From positions 175,487-239,486 of the forward strand of contig NZ_JAGEPF010000020.1 in the NCBI RefSeq assembly GCF_017573465.1: a DNA stretch of 64,000 nucleotides, written 5' to 3'. Every line of letters starts with the position of its first letter. Positions within the stretch are counted from its first letter, which is position 1. The stretch is from Actinomadura violacea. Lineage in GTDB: Bacteria; Actinomycetota; Actinomycetes; Streptosporangiales; Streptosporangiaceae. Of this stretch, positions 43,931 to 53,000 are shown one piece after another. Under the pieces are notes generated by a model that was given only the letters and a program-made list of their open reading frames with translations, made no database searches and was not told the DNA's origin. The position numbers and the translations under genes are program-made.

Positions 43931-45043
43931 ATGAGCGAGCGCGAGGCGATCGCGAAGGCCCGCCGGATCGTGGTGAAGGCGGGCTCGTCGTCGCTCACCA
44001 CGGCGCAGGGCACGATCGACGCGAACCGCATCGACGCGCTGGTGGACGTGCTGGCCGCGCGCCGCGCCGCAGGCGCCGAGATCGTGTTCGTGTCGTCCGG
44101 CGCGATCGCGGCGGGCCTCGGCCCGCTCGGGCTGACCCGCAGGCCGCGCGACCTGGCGACGCAGCAGGCGGCGGCGAGCGTCGGGCAGGGCCTGCTGTTC
44201 GCCCGCTACACCTCCTCGTTCGCCCGCTACGGGGCGACGGTCGGGCAGGTGCTGCTGACCGCGGACGACATGATCCGCCGCTCGCACCACCGCAACGCGC
44301 AGCGCACCCTGGAGCAGCTGATCACGCTCGGGATCCTGCCGATCGTGAACGAGAACGACACCGTCGCGACGGACGAGATCCGGTTCGGCGACAACGACCG
44401 GCTCGCCGCGCTGGTCGCGCACCTGACCCGCGCGGACGCGGTCGTCCTGCTGTCGGACGTCGACGCGCTCTACACCGGCGACCCGCGGCGGCCCGGCGTG
44501 CGGCGCATCACCGACGTGCACGGCCCGGCCGACCTCGCGCAGGTCGAGCTCGGCGGGTCGGGGCGGGTCGGCACCGGCGGGATGGTCACCAAGGTCGAGG
44601 CGGCGCGGATCGCGGGCGTCCCGGTGGTGCTGACCGACGCCGCGTCCGCCGCGCACGCGCTGGCGGGCGACGAGGTCGGCACCCTGTTCCACCCGGCGGA
44701 CGGCCGCCGCAGGTCGACCCGCGACCTGTGGCTCGCGCACGCGACCACCGGCCAGGGCCGCGTCACGCTGGACGCGGGCGCCGTGGACGCGGTGGTGCGG
44801 CGGCGCAAGTCGCTGCTGCCCGCGGGCGTGACGGGCGTCGAGGGCGACTTCGCGGCGGGCGACCCGGTCGACCTGTGCGACCCGGAGGGCCGGGTCGTCG
44901 CGCGCGGCCTGGTGCACTACGACGCGTCCGAGATCCCCGAGCTGATGGGGCGCTCGACCCGCTGGCTGGCGCGCGAGCTGGGCGCCGAGTACGAGCGCGA
45001 GATCATCCACCGCGACCACCTGGTGGTCCTGACCGAGCAGTGA
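43931..45043 (+). CDS. proB: Glutamate 5-kinase
   Basis: 370 residues. The amino-acid kinase domain has VVKAGSSSLT, FVSSGAIAAGL, NENDTVATDEIRFGDND and GTGGMVTKVEAA; the C-terminal PUA domain lies at about 280-360. It phosphorylates glutamate as the first step of proline synthesis. GGAGAGAGG precedes the ATG. It is followed after 10 bp by proA. Its first 15 coding bases are identical to those of proA. Confidence 0.97.
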   Translation: MSEREAIAKARRIVVKAGSSSLTTAQGTIDANRIDALVDVLAARRAAGAEIVFVSSGAIAAGLGPLGLTRRPRDLATQQAAASVGQGLLFARYTSSFARYGATVGQVLLTADDMIRRSHHRNAQRTLEQLITLGILPIVNENDTVATDEIRFGDNDRLAALVAHLTRADAVVLLSDVDALYTGDPRRPGVRRITDVHGPADLAQVELGGSGRVGTGGMVTKVEAARIAGVPVVLTDAASAAHALAGDEVGTLFHPADGRRRSTRDLWLAHATTGQGRVTLDAGAVDAVVRRRKSLLPAGVTGVEGDFAAGDPVDLCDPEGRVVARGLVHYDASEIPELMGRSTRWLARELGAEYEREIIHRDHLVVLTEQ

Positions 45044-45053
45044 GGAGTTCGCG

Positions 45054-46310
45054 ATGAGCGAGCGCGAGCAGTTCCTGATGGTGGCGCGGCGCGCCCGGGA
45101 GGCGGCGTCGGGGCTGGCGCCGCTGCCGCGGGCGGCGAAGGACGCGGCGCTGCACGCGATCGCGGACGCGCTGGTCGCGGCGGCCCCGGAGATCGTCAAG
45201 GCGAACGCGGCGGACGTCGCGCGGGCCCGCGAGGCCGGCATCTCGGAGTACATGATCGACCGGCTGGGCCTGGACGAGCGCCGGATCGCCGCGATCTCCG
45301 ACGCGGTGCGTCAGGTCGCGGCGCTGCCCGACCCGGTGGGGGAGTCGGTGCGCGGGGGCGTGCTGCCGAACGGGCTGGAGCTGCGGCAGGTCCGGGTGCC
45401 GCTCGGCGTCGTCGGGATCATCTACGAGGGCCGCCCGAACGTGACCGTGGACGCCGCCGCGCTCTGCCTGAAGAGCGGGAACGTGGCGATGCTGCGCGGC
45501 TCGTCGTCGGCGCACGACTCCAACACCGTGCTGGTCCAGGTGATGCAGGCGGCGCTGGCGGGGACGGAGGTCCCGGCGGACGCGGTGCAGCTCGTCCCGG
45601 GCACGTCCCGCGAGTCGGTGAAGCACCTGATGCGCGCGCGCGGGCTGGTGGACGTGCTGATCCCGCGCGGCGGCGCCTCGCTCATCAACTCGGTGGTGGA
45701 GGAGTCGACCGTCCCGGTCATCGAGACGGGCGTGGGGAACTGCGCGGTGTACGTGGACGCCGCCGCCGACGTGGACATGGCCGTCGACATCCTGCTGAAC
45801 GCCAAGACGCAGCGCCCGTCGGTGTGCAACGCCGCCGAGACGTTCCTGGTGCACGCCGACGTCGCCGACGCGTTCGTCCCGCGCGCGCTTGAGGCGCTCA
45901 AGCAGGCCGGTGTCACCGTCCACGGCGACGAGCGGATCCGCGCGTACGGCGACGATGTGGTGGCGGCGACCGAGGACGACTGGTTCGCCGAGTACCTGTC
46001 GCTGGACATCGCGGGCCGCGTCGTCGACTCCCTCGACGACGCCGTCGCGCACATCCGCACGTACGGGTCCGGGCACACCGAGGCGATCGTCACGACGTCG
46101 CAGCCGGCCGCGAAGCGGTTCGTCGCGCTGGTCGACTCGGCCGCGGTGATGGTGAACGCCTCGACGCGGTTCACCGACGGCGAGGAGTTCGGGTTCGGCG
46201 CGGAGATCGGCATCTCCACGCAGAAGCTGCACGCGCGCGGCCCGATGGGGCTGCCGGAGCTGACGTCCACCAAGTACGTCGTCACGGGCGAGGGGCATCT
46301 GCGCGGCTGA
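45054..46310 (+). CDS. proA: Gamma-glutamyl phosphate reductase
   Basis: 418 residues, aldehyde-dehydrogenase fold. VPLGVVGIIYEGRPNVTVDAAALCLKSGN is diagnostic, and the catalytic Cys is in RPSVCNAAETFLVH. It reduces glutamyl-5-phosphate to the semialdehyde using NADPH. ATG start with GAGGAG; 10 bp after proB, one operon. Confidence 0.97.
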   Translation: MSEREQFLMVARRAREAASGLAPLPRAAKDAALHAIADALVAAAPEIVKANAADVARAREAGISEYMIDRLGLDERRIAAISDAVRQVAALPDPVGESVRGGVLPNGLELRQVRVPLGVVGIIYEGRPNVTVDAAALCLKSGNVAMLRGSSSAHDSNTVLVQVMQAALAGTEVPADAVQLVPGTSRESVKHLMRARGLVDVLIPRGGASLINSVVEESTVPVIETGVGNCAVYVDAAADVDMAVDILLNAKTQRPSVCNAAETFLVHADVADAFVPRALEALKQAGVTVHGDERIRAYGDDVVAATEDDWFAEYLSLDIAGRVVDSLDDAVAHIRTYGSGHTEAIVTTSQPAAKRFVALVDSAAVMVNASTRFTDGEEFGFGAEIGISTQKLHARGPMGLPELTSTKYVVTGEGHLRG

Positions 46311-46353
46311 GCCGCGGGCGGAGCGCCGCGCCGGGGGCGGCTCAGGCGGAATT

Positions 46354-46378
46354 GTGACACTGTGACCCTTGATGTCAC
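46354..46378. promoter_or_regulatory. GTGACA direct and inverted repeats
   Basis: GTGACACT and GTGACCCT are adjacent 8-bp direct repeats (46354-46369), followed by TGTCAC (46373-46378), the inverse of the first. The cluster sits about 30-50 bp upstream of the exported phosphoesterase. Confidence 0.45.
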
Positions 46379-46404
46379 GTTGCTCGGCATGGTCTGATGC
46401 GGCT

Positions 46405-48162
46405 GTGAATCCTGAGATCAGCCGCCGCCGCGTCCTGAAGGGCGCCGCCCTCGGCGCGGGGATCGCCACCACCGGACTCGCCGCGTTCCCCGCCCGTCCC
46501 GCCGCGGCGGCCGCGCCCCCGCTGCGCGGCCCCGCCGCCGGCACCACCCTCGACCGGACGTACCTGCTCGGGAAGCCGGGCGCCGGCGGCTACCGGCCCG
46601 TCACCGCCGGTCCGGGCGAGCCGCACCTGCTCCGCCGCGACCTCGGCGGCACCGCCTCCCCGAAGCGCGCCGCGACCCGCCGCGGCGTCCTGGCGTTCGG
46701 GCAGCTCACCGACGTGCACATCATCGACGCCCAGTCACCGGCGCGCGTCGAGTTCGCCGACCGGCTCAAGGACGCCGTCGGCATGCTGCCCGTCGAGGGC
46801 GCGTACCGGCCGCAGGAGATCCTCACCACGCAGGTCGCCGAGGCGATGGTCCAGGCGATCAACAAGGTCGGCCGCGGCCCCGCCACCGGCCTCGGCCTGT
46901 CGTTCACCATCAACACCGGCGACGCCGCCGACAACGTCCAGTACAACGAGCTGCGCTGGATCATCGACCTGCTCGACGGCCGCCGGATCCGCCCCGACTC
47001 CGGCGACCCGAACCGCTACGAGGGCGTCATGGACCACGCGTCCTACGACCGTGCCTTCTGGCACCCCGACGGCCCGCCGCCCGGCGCGCAGCCCGACATC
47101 CCCATGGCCAAGTACGGGTTCCCGCGGGTCAAGGGCCTCATCGACGCCGCGCGCCGCCCGTTCCAGGCGACCGGCCTGACCATGCCGTGGCTCGCCGCGT
47201 TCGGCAACCACGACGGCCTCATCCAGGGCAACCTGCCGGTCAACCCGCTCGTCTCCGGCCTCGCCACCGGCGGCATCAAGATCGGCGCCCCGGCGGACGA
47301 CGCGCAGGCGCAGCGGCTCGCCCGCATGATGACCGGGGCCGACGCCGGCGAGCTCGTCCGGCTCAGCCGCGAGCGCGGCGCAGCGGGCGGCCTGTTCCGC
47401 CAGGTCACCCCCGACCCGAACCGGCGCATGCTGGCGCGCCGCGAGGTCGTCGCCGAGCACTTCCGCACGTCGGCGTCGCTGCACGGCCACGGCTTCACCC
47501 AGGCCAACCTTCGCGACGGCACCGCCTACTACGCCTTCGACCGCGGCATCGTCCGCGGGCTCGTCCTCGACACCGTCAACCCCAACGGCTACTCCGAGGG
47601 CTCGCTCGACAAGGCCCAGTTCGCGTGGCTCGAAGCGCAGCTCAAGGCGGGCAGCAGCCGCTCTCTCGCCGCCGACGGCTCGACCGTGCACCGCACTGCG
47701 AAGGACCGGCTGTTCGTCCTGTTCAGCCACCACCCCATCGCCTCGCTGACGAACCCGCTCGGCGGCGGGCGCGTCCTCGGCGACGACGTCGAGGCGCTGC
47801 TGCTGCGCTACCCCAACGTCGTGCTGTGGGTGAACGGGCATACGCACCGCAACCAGGTCATCCCGCACGCCCGCAAGACCGGCGGCGGCTTCTGGGAGGT
47901 CAACACGGCCGCGCACATCGACTTCCCGCAGCAGAGCCGCATCGTCGAACTCGCCGACAACCGCGACGGCACCCTGTCCGTCTTCGCCACCATCCTGGAC
48001 TCCGCCGGCCCCGCGTCCCACGGCGGCCGCCTCGCCGACCCCGTCCACCTGGCGTCGCTGTCGCGCGAGCTGGCGGGCAACGACTGGCAGGAGCGCGCCG
48101 AGCACCGCCGCGGCGAGACCGCCGACCGCAACGTCGAACTCCTCGTCCCCGCCCCGTTCTGA
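46405..48162 (+). CDS. Tat-exported metallophosphoesterase (TIGR03767-like)
   Basis: 585 residues from the GTG at 46405 (MNPEISRRRVLKGAAL). A twin-arginine signal SRRRVLKG is followed by a hydrophobic stretch and APARPAAAAAP-like cleavage region. The calcineurin-like core includes GQLTDVHIIDAQ (metal Asp/His), NTGDAADNVQ, FGNHDGLIQ, FSHHPIASL and VNGHTHRNQV. It should hydrolyse phosphate esters outside the membrane with a two-metal centre. A longer in-frame start at 46369 is unlikely because it hides the Tat motif. Confidence 0.92.
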   Translation: MNPEISRRRVLKGAALGAGIATTGLAAFPARPAAAAAPPLRGPAAGTTLDRTYLLGKPGAGGYRPVTAGPGEPHLLRRDLGGTASPKRAATRRGVLAFGQLTDVHIIDAQSPARVEFADRLKDAVGMLPVEGAYRPQEILTTQVAEAMVQAINKVGRGPATGLGLSFTINTGDAADNVQYNELRWIIDLLDGRRIRPDSGDPNRYEGVMDHASYDRAFWHPDGPPPGAQPDIPMAKYGFPRVKGLIDAARRPFQATGLTMPWLAAFGNHDGLIQGNLPVNPLVSGLATGGIKIGAPADDAQAQRLARMMTGADAGELVRLSRERGAAGGLFRQVTPDPNRRMLARREVVAEHFRTSASLHGHGFTQANLRDGTAYYAFDRGIVRGLVLDTVNPNGYSEGSLDKAQFAWLEAQLKAGSSRSLAADGSTVHRTAKDRLFVLFSHHPIASLTNPLGGGRVLGDDVEALLLRYPNVVLWVNGHTHRNQVIPHARKTGGGFWEVNTAAHIDFPQQSRIVELADNRDGTLSVFATILDSAGPASHGGRLADPVHLASLSRELAGNDWQERAEHRRGETADRNVELLVPAPF

Positions 48163-48186
48163 CCCGCCGCGTTCCGGCAAGGAAAA

Positions 48187-48215
48187 GGACCGCCGTGTCC
48201 GTGTCACGGCGGTCC
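48187..48215. terminator. Bidirectional terminator
   Basis: GGACCGCCGTG (48187-48197) and CACGGCGGTCC (48205-48215) form a perfect 11-bp stem flanked by AAAA on the left and TGGTCTTT on the right. It suits both convergent genes. Confidence 0.8.
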
Positions 48216-48231
48216 TGGTCTTTCCCGCGGG

Positions 48232-49257
48232 CTAGTTGTCCCGGCGGTTGAAGCGGTCGAACAGGCCGCCCGCCGCGTTCGCCGCCGCGTCCGCCATGTC
48301 GCGGACCTTGCCGACGAACGGGTCCGCGGTCCGCTCCCACGACTCGCGGTACGAGCGCGCCGCGTCCTTGATGCCGTCGCTGACCGACGCGTTCCCGTCG
48401 TCGTCGCGGCGCGGGTAGTCGCCCGCCATGATCCGCTCGTACTCGCCGCTGCGCGCCCACCGGTCGATCTCGGCGAACCGGATGACCGCGAACGGGTGCG
48501 ACTGCCCGAGCAGGTTCAGGAACTTCAGCAGCCCGTCCCGCACGTCGCCGGCCGCGTCGTACTCGCGCGCCTGCTGCAGGAACGCCTCGCTGCTCATCTC
48601 GTGCAGCCGCGTCCCGCCCGCCAGCTTCATGTTGACGCGCTTGGCCGCGTCCAGGTCCTGGCCGGCCAGCAGCCCGGCCCGGTCCGACGACAGCTCCGCC
48701 TTCCGGAACCACTCGCGCAGCCCGATGATGATCGCCGCGATGCCGATGTTGCCGAGCGGCAGCCACGCCAGCCGCGACCCGAGCTGCAGCAGGATCTGCA
48801 TCATCGTCTGGTACACCGCGTGCCCGGACAGGATGTGCCCGACCTCGTGCCCGATGACGAACCGCAGCTCCTCGTCGTCGAGCAGGTCGAGCAGCCCGGT
48901 GTTCACCACGATGAACGGGTGGTCGGAGCCCAGCGCCATCGCGTTCGGCGTCGGGTCCTGCCGGACGAAGACCTCCGGGACCTCCGGCATGTCCAGGATG
49001 TAGCAGGCGTCGCGCACCATGTCGTTCAGGTGGTGGAACTGGTCGTCCCCGACGCGGACCGTGCCGCCGAGGAACATCAGCCGCAGCGACCGCTCGTTGA
49101 CCAGCCCCGACAGTTTGCGCAGGACGACGTCGAACCCGGACAGCGAGCGCAGCGCGACCAGCGCCGAACGGTCCGCCGGGTGTTCGTAGGCCCGGGAACT
49201 GATCCCGGGAAAGCGCGTGCGTGCCCGATCCGGTGTGTTCTCCGTCATGTCTGGCAT
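48232..49257 (-). CDS. M48-family zinc metalloprotease
   Basis: 341 residues from the ATG at 49257; a second ATG three codons later is equally possible. HEVGH in VIGHEVGHILSGHAVYQ is the zinc site, and the third ligand is probably the Glu of RKAELSSDRAGLLA, as in Oma1/HtpX-type proteases. A hydrophobic segment (LPLGNIGIAAIIIGLREWF) lies between them. The N-terminal about 100 residues and the C-terminal charged tail are probably cytoplasmic. Related actinobacterial proteins are annotated as M48 peptidases of unknown substrate. Confidence 0.9.
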   Translation of the reverse strand: MPDMTENTPDRARTRFPGISSRAYEHPADRSALVALRSLSGFDVVLRKLSGLVNERSLRLMFLGGTVRVGDDQFHHLNDMVRDACYILDMPEVPEVFVRQDPTPNAMALGSDHPFIVVNTGLLDLLDDEELRFVIGHEVGHILSGHAVYQTMMQILLQLGSRLAWLPLGNIGIAAIIIGLREWFRKAELSSDRAGLLAGQDLDAAKRVNMKLAGGTRLHEMSSEAFLQQAREYDAAGDVRDGLLKFLNLLGQSHPFAVIRFAEIDRWARSGEYERIMAGDYPRRDDDGNASVSDGIKDAARSYRESWERTADPFVGKVRDMADAAANAAGGLFDRFNRRDN

Positions 49258-49336
49258 GGTAGTTCCGACGAACCACTTCGCCGGAGGGTTCCCCGCTGCG
49301 GGCCCGCGTCCGGCTGTGGCCTGCCCGGGAGGCGCG

Positions 49337-50623
49337 ATGTTCGATCCCAGAGCCGAGGCTATGTCGACCGACGAGCGTGCCGCCCTGCAGCGGCACCGGC
49401 TCTGGGGGCTGGTGGACCGGCTCGTCGCGGCCGGCGGGGTGCAGGGCCGGCGCCTCAAGGACGCCGGTGTCACGGGCGGCGCCGACGTGACGCTCGCCGA
49501 CCTGCGCGGCCTCCCGTTCACCACCAAGCAGGACCTGTGGGACGGCTACCCGTTCGGGATGCTCAGCGTGCCGCGCGACCAGGTCGCCGCCGTGCACGGC
49601 TCCAGCGGGACGCGCGGGCGCCCGACGCTCGTCGCCTACACCAAGGCCGACCTCGACCTGTGGGCGGCGATGTGCGCGCGGTCGCTGGCGTGCGCGGGCG
49701 CGGTGCCGGGCAGCATCGTGCACAACGCCTACGGCTACGGGCTGTTCACCGGCGGCATCGGCATCCACCAGGGCGCCGTGGCGCTCGGCGCGACCGTCGT
49801 GCCGATGTCGGGCGGCATGACGGACCGGCAGGTCCGGATGCTCGCCGACCTCCGCGCCGACGTCCTGACGTGCACGCCCGCCTACGCGCTGCGGCTCGGC
49901 GAGGCCGTCGCCGAGGCCGGCGTGGAACTGCCCGCGCTGAAGGCCGGCCTGTTCGGCGCCGAACCGTGGTCGGCCGAGCTGCGCGCCGCCATCGAGGCCG
50001 TCCTGCCGATCAAGGCGATGGACATCTACGGGCTGTCGGAGGTCATCGGGCCCGGCGTCGCCACCGAATGCCTCCAGCAGGACGGACTGCACGTCAACGA
50101 GGACCACTTCATCGTCGAGGCCGTCGACCCGTCCACCGGCGAGCCCGTCGAGGACGGCGCGCCAGGCGAGCTCGTCTTCACCACGCCGACCAAGCAGGCC
50201 CTGCCGCTGCTGCGCTACCGCACCGGCGACATCGCCTCCCTCACCCGCGGCGAGTGCCCCTGCGGCCGGACGCTCGTCCGGATGAGCAAGGTCATCGGGC
50301 GCGCCGACGACATGATCGTGGTGCGCGGCGTCAACGTGTACCCGAGCGAGGTCGAGCGGGTGCTGCTCGGGTCCGGGCTCGTCCACCCGCACTACCAGCT
50401 CGTCGTGGACCGGCGCGCCCCCGCCGTCCGGCTCCTCGTCGCCTGCGAGGCCGTGTCCGGCGACCCGCGCGAGCGGCTCGTCCACGATCTGCACGAGGCG
50501 CTCGGCCTCACCGCGGACGTGGTCGTGCTGCCCGCGGGGACCGTCCCGAGGCCCGAGGTCGGCAAGGCCGTCCGCGTCGTGTCCTGGGACGACGGCCGCC
50601 CGCCGCTGCCCGGCCTGAGCTGA
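49337..50623 (+). CDS. Phenylacetate-CoA ligase-like adenylating enzyme
   Basis: 428 residues, PaaK-type ANL enzyme. The P-loop is VHGSSGTRGRPTLVAYT, with YGLSEVIGPG (A5), RYRTGDIASL (A7) and RMSKVIGRADDMIVVRGVNVYPSEVE (A8). It should activate an aryl or acyl acid as adenylate and pass it to CoA. No other phenylacetate-catabolism gene is nearby, so the substrate may differ. The ATG at 49337 with GGGAGG is preferred to an upstream in-frame ATG. Confidence 0.92.
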   Translation: MFDPRAEAMSTDERAALQRHRLWGLVDRLVAAGGVQGRRLKDAGVTGGADVTLADLRGLPFTTKQDLWDGYPFGMLSVPRDQVAAVHGSSGTRGRPTLVAYTKADLDLWAAMCARSLACAGAVPGSIVHNAYGYGLFTGGIGIHQGAVALGATVVPMSGGMTDRQVRMLADLRADVLTCTPAYALRLGEAVAEAGVELPALKAGLFGAEPWSAELRAAIEAVLPIKAMDIYGLSEVIGPGVATECLQQDGLHVNEDHFIVEAVDPSTGEPVEDGAPGELVFTTPTKQALPLLRYRTGDIASLTRGECPCGRTLVRMSKVIGRADDMIVVRGVNVYPSEVERVLLGSGLVHPHYQLVVDRRAPAVRLLVACEAVSGDPRERLVHDLHEALGLTADVVVLPAGTVPRPEVGKAVRVVSWDDGRPPLPGLS

Positions 50624-50665
50624 CCTCCGGGCGGGGCGGACGTTCCGGGCCCCGCCCCGGCTGGC

Positions 50666-50681
50666 TATTCTCGTCGCCATG
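50666..50681 (+). promoter_or_regulatory. Candidate leaderless promoter of nadD
   Basis: TATTCT at 50666-50671 is followed by seven bases and the nadD ATG, without a ribosome-binding site. Confidence 0.45.
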
Positions 50682-51281
50682 ACGCAAAAGCGGCGGTTGG
50701 GGATCATGGGCGGCACGTTCGACCCGATCCACCACGGGCACCTCGTGGCCGCCAGCGAGGTCGCCCACTTCTACTCGCTCGACGAGGTCGTGTTCGTCCC
50801 CACCGGCCTGTCCTCCCACAAGGAGGGCCGCAAGGTCGCCGCCGCCGAGGACCGCTACCTCATGGCCGTGATCGCCACCGCGTCCAACCCGGCGTTCTCG
50901 GTCAGCCGCGTCGACATCGACCGCCCCGGCCCGACCTACACCGTCGACACCCTGCGCGACATGCGGCAGATCCACGGCCCCGACGCCGAACTGTTCTTCA
51001 TCACCGGCGCCGACGCCCTGGAGAAGATGCTCACCTGGCACGACACCGACGAGCTGTTCGAGCTCGCGCACTTCGTCGGCGTCACCCGCCCCGGGCACCG
51101 CCTCGCCGACCCGGGCCTGCCCGACGGCAGGGTCTCGCTCATGGAGGTCCCCGCCCTGTCGATCTCCTCCACCGAGTGCCGCGAGCGCGTCCACTCCGGC
51201 GAGCCGATCTGGTACCTCGTGCCGGACGGCATCGTCCAGTACATCAACAAGCGCGACCTCTACCGCGCCGACGCCGCCTGA
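50679..51281 (+). CDS. nadD: Nicotinate-nucleotide adenylyltransferase
   Basis: 200 residues. GIMGGTFDPIHHGHLVAASEV (nucleotidyltransferase HxGH variant HHGH) and the C-terminal ISSTECRERVHSGEPIWYLVP are the class signatures. It makes deamido-NAD from NaMN and ATP. It is followed by rsfS and a histidine phosphatase, the standard actinobacterial order. It may have a leaderless transcript. Confidence 0.97.
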   Translation: MTQKRRLGIMGGTFDPIHHGHLVAASEVAHFYSLDEVVFVPTGLSSHKEGRKVAAAEDRYLMAVIATASNPAFSVSRVDIDRPGPTYTVDTLRDMRQIHGPDAELFFITGADALEKMLTWHDTDELFELAHFVGVTRPGHRLADPGLPDGRVSLMEVPALSISSTECRERVHSGEPIWYLVPDGIVQYINKRDLYRADAA

Positions 51282-51510
51282 CGGGCGCCTGGGGCGTAAG
51301 GCGTCCTTCAATCTGCCGTTCCGGGGGCGGCCCCCACAGAGGCGCTGACCTGGATCTTCGGCCGGACGATCAGCGCGGAGCGCCGCATACCCTGGAGCAT
51401 GGGACTGGACGCCCGTACCAGCCCGAACATCGACGAACAGGGACTCCGGCCGCCACCCGTGAGAAGGTGTTAGCCGAGACGACCCCAACAGGGAGGATCG
51501 CGAGCGCATC

Positions 51511-51924
51511 GTGACCGCATCCGACAGGGCGGCACAGCTCGTCCGGATCGCCGCCGAGGCGGCGGGCGACAAGCTGGCCGACGACATTCTTGCCTACGAC
51601 GTGAGCGAGCAGCTCGTCATCACCGACGCGTTCGTGCTCTGCTCGGCGGCCAACGACCGCCAGGTCCGCGCCATCGTCGACGAGGTCGAAAAGCGCCTCC
51701 GCGAGGAGGCCGGCGCCAAGCCCGTCCGGCGCGAGGGCGAGCGCGAGGGCCGCTGGGTGCTCCTCGACTACGCCGACGTCATCGTGCACATCCAGCACGA
51801 AGAGGACCGGGTGTTCTACGCCCTGGAGCGGCTCTGGAAGGACTGCCCCCTCATCGCCCTCCCCGACGCCGTCAACGCCCACATGGAGCAGCGCGCCCGC
51901 GCCGTCGGGAGCGCGAGTGAGTGA
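51511..51924 (+). CDS. rsfS: Ribosomal silencing factor RsfS
   Basis: 137 residues. DKLADDILAYDVSEQLVITDAFVLCSAANDRQVRAIVDEVEKRL and WVLLDYADVIVHIQHEEDRVFYALERLW match the RsfS/Iojap family. It binds L14 and blocks subunit joining in starvation. GTG start with GGGAGG 14 bp upstream. It overlaps the next gene by 8 bp. Confidence 0.97.
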   Translation: MTASDRAAQLVRIAAEAAGDKLADDILAYDVSEQLVITDAFVLCSAANDRQVRAIVDEVEKRLREEAGAKPVRREGEREGRWVLLDYADVIVHIQHEEDRVFYALERLWKDCPLIALPDAVNAHMEQRARAVGSASE

Positions 51925-52579
51925 CGCCCGCCCCTCCCGCGAGCCCGGCAAGCGCACCCTGCTGCTGTGGCGGCACGGCCAGACCGCCTGGAACGTCGAA
52001 CGCCGCTTCCAGGGCAAGACCGACATCCCCCTGGACGACACCGGCGTGGCGCAGGCCCACCGCGCCGCCCGGCTCCTCGCCGGGCTCCGGCCCACCGCCC
52101 TGCTCGCCTCACCGCTGCGCAGGGCCGCCGACACCGCCCAGGCGCTCGCCGACATCACCGGGCTCCCCGTCCAGTACGACAAGGACCTGATCGAGCGCGA
52201 CGGCGGCGCCTGGGAGGGCCTCACCGCCCGCGAGATCCGCGAGCGCTACCCCGAGGAGCACGCCGCCTGGCAGCCGCCCGGCGGCGAGACCAGCGCGCAG
52301 GTCGCCGAGCGCGTCGGCGCCGCCCTCGGACGGGCCCTCGACGAACTGCCCCCCACCGGCAGGCTCGTCGTCGCGTCCCACGGCGCCGCCCTGCGCCTCG
52401 GCATGTCGCACCTCATCGGCCTCCCCGAGGAGACCTGGGAGCGCCTCGGCGGCCTGTCCAACTGCTGCTGGTCCGTCGTCACCGAGATGCGCGACGGCGG
52501 CTGGCGCCTCGCGGAGCACAACGCCGGAACCCTCCCCGAACCGGTCCTCGGGGACGACCGCACCGACAACGGGGCCTGA
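51917..52579 (+). CDS. Histidine phosphatase family protein
   Basis: 220 residues. LLLWRHGQTAWNVERRFQGKTDIPLDDTG has the catalytic RHG, and a second His is in VVASHGAALR. In Mycobacterium the gene at this place after nadD-rsfS is glucosyl-3-phosphoglycerate phosphatase (gpgP), so that role is plausible but not proven here. The GTG start lies inside the end of rsfS. Confidence 0.92.
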   Translation: MSDARPSREPGKRTLLLWRHGQTAWNVERRFQGKTDIPLDDTGVAQAHRAARLLAGLRPTALLASPLRRAADTAQALADITGLPVQYDKDLIERDGGAWEGLTAREIRERYPEEHAAWQPPGGETSAQVAERVGAALGRALDELPPTGRLVVASHGAALRLGMSHLIGLPEETWERLGGLSNCCWSVVTEMRDGGWRLAEHNAGTLPEPVLGDDRTDNGA

Positions 52580-52661
52580 CGGCCGGAACTGATTCGAGAC
52601 CGACCCCCGGTGTCCTATACACTGGCGGAGCGCTGCGGGATGAACGTCCACGCAGTCGCGC

Positions 52662-52734
52662 GGGGCTATGGCGCAGTTGGTAGCGCGCCTCCATGGCATG
52701 GAGGAGGTCTGGGGTTCGAATCCCCATAGCTCCA
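52662..52734 (+). tRNA. tRNA-Ala (anticodon GGC), copy 1
   Basis: 73 nt, full cloverleaf. Acceptor GGGGCTA/TAGCTCC has the G3:U70 wobble that marks tRNA-Ala. The anticodon arm is CCTCC-ATGGCAT-GGAGG with anticodon GGC. The T arm is CTGGGGTTCGAATCCCCA-like with GTTCGAA, and the discriminator base is A. CCA is not encoded. It is identical to copy 2 at 54022. Confidence 0.97.
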
Positions 52735-52739
52735 CGAGA

Positions 52740-52795
52740 CGGACTCTGGTGCTCGTCGACTTTCAGTCGACTTAGCCGGAGTCCGCTGTGTTTTT
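52740..52795 (+). terminator. tRNA-Ala copy 1 terminator
   Basis: CGGACTCTGG (52740-52749) pairs with CCGGAGTCCG (52777-52786), enclosing an inner GTCGAC-TTTCA-GTCGAC hairpin, and is followed by CTGTGTTTTT. Confidence 0.75.
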
Positions 52796-52905
52796 CGGGG
52801 GGACGACCCCCGTGCCCCCCGATGTGGGGGCTTCGCCCCCACGCCCCCTTGCGCGCGCTGCGCGCTTTTGGGGGGCTTCGCCCCCTTGCCCCCCGCGTGC
52901 TTACG
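52791..52905. repeat. GC-rich intergenic hairpin repeat, copy 3
   Basis: Several GGGGGC-TTCG-CCCCC hairpins and a CGGGGGGACGACCCCCG block lie between tRNA-Ala copy 1 and the next gene. It is the longest and most degenerate of three related blocks in the window. Confidence 0.6.
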
Positions 52906-53000
52906 CTGCGCACAGTCCTGGGTTGCCTGAGGTAAAGATCAAACGGACATTCTGGGACGAATGTTCTGGGTGGTGCCGGCGGGATGGTTTCATTCGGGGT

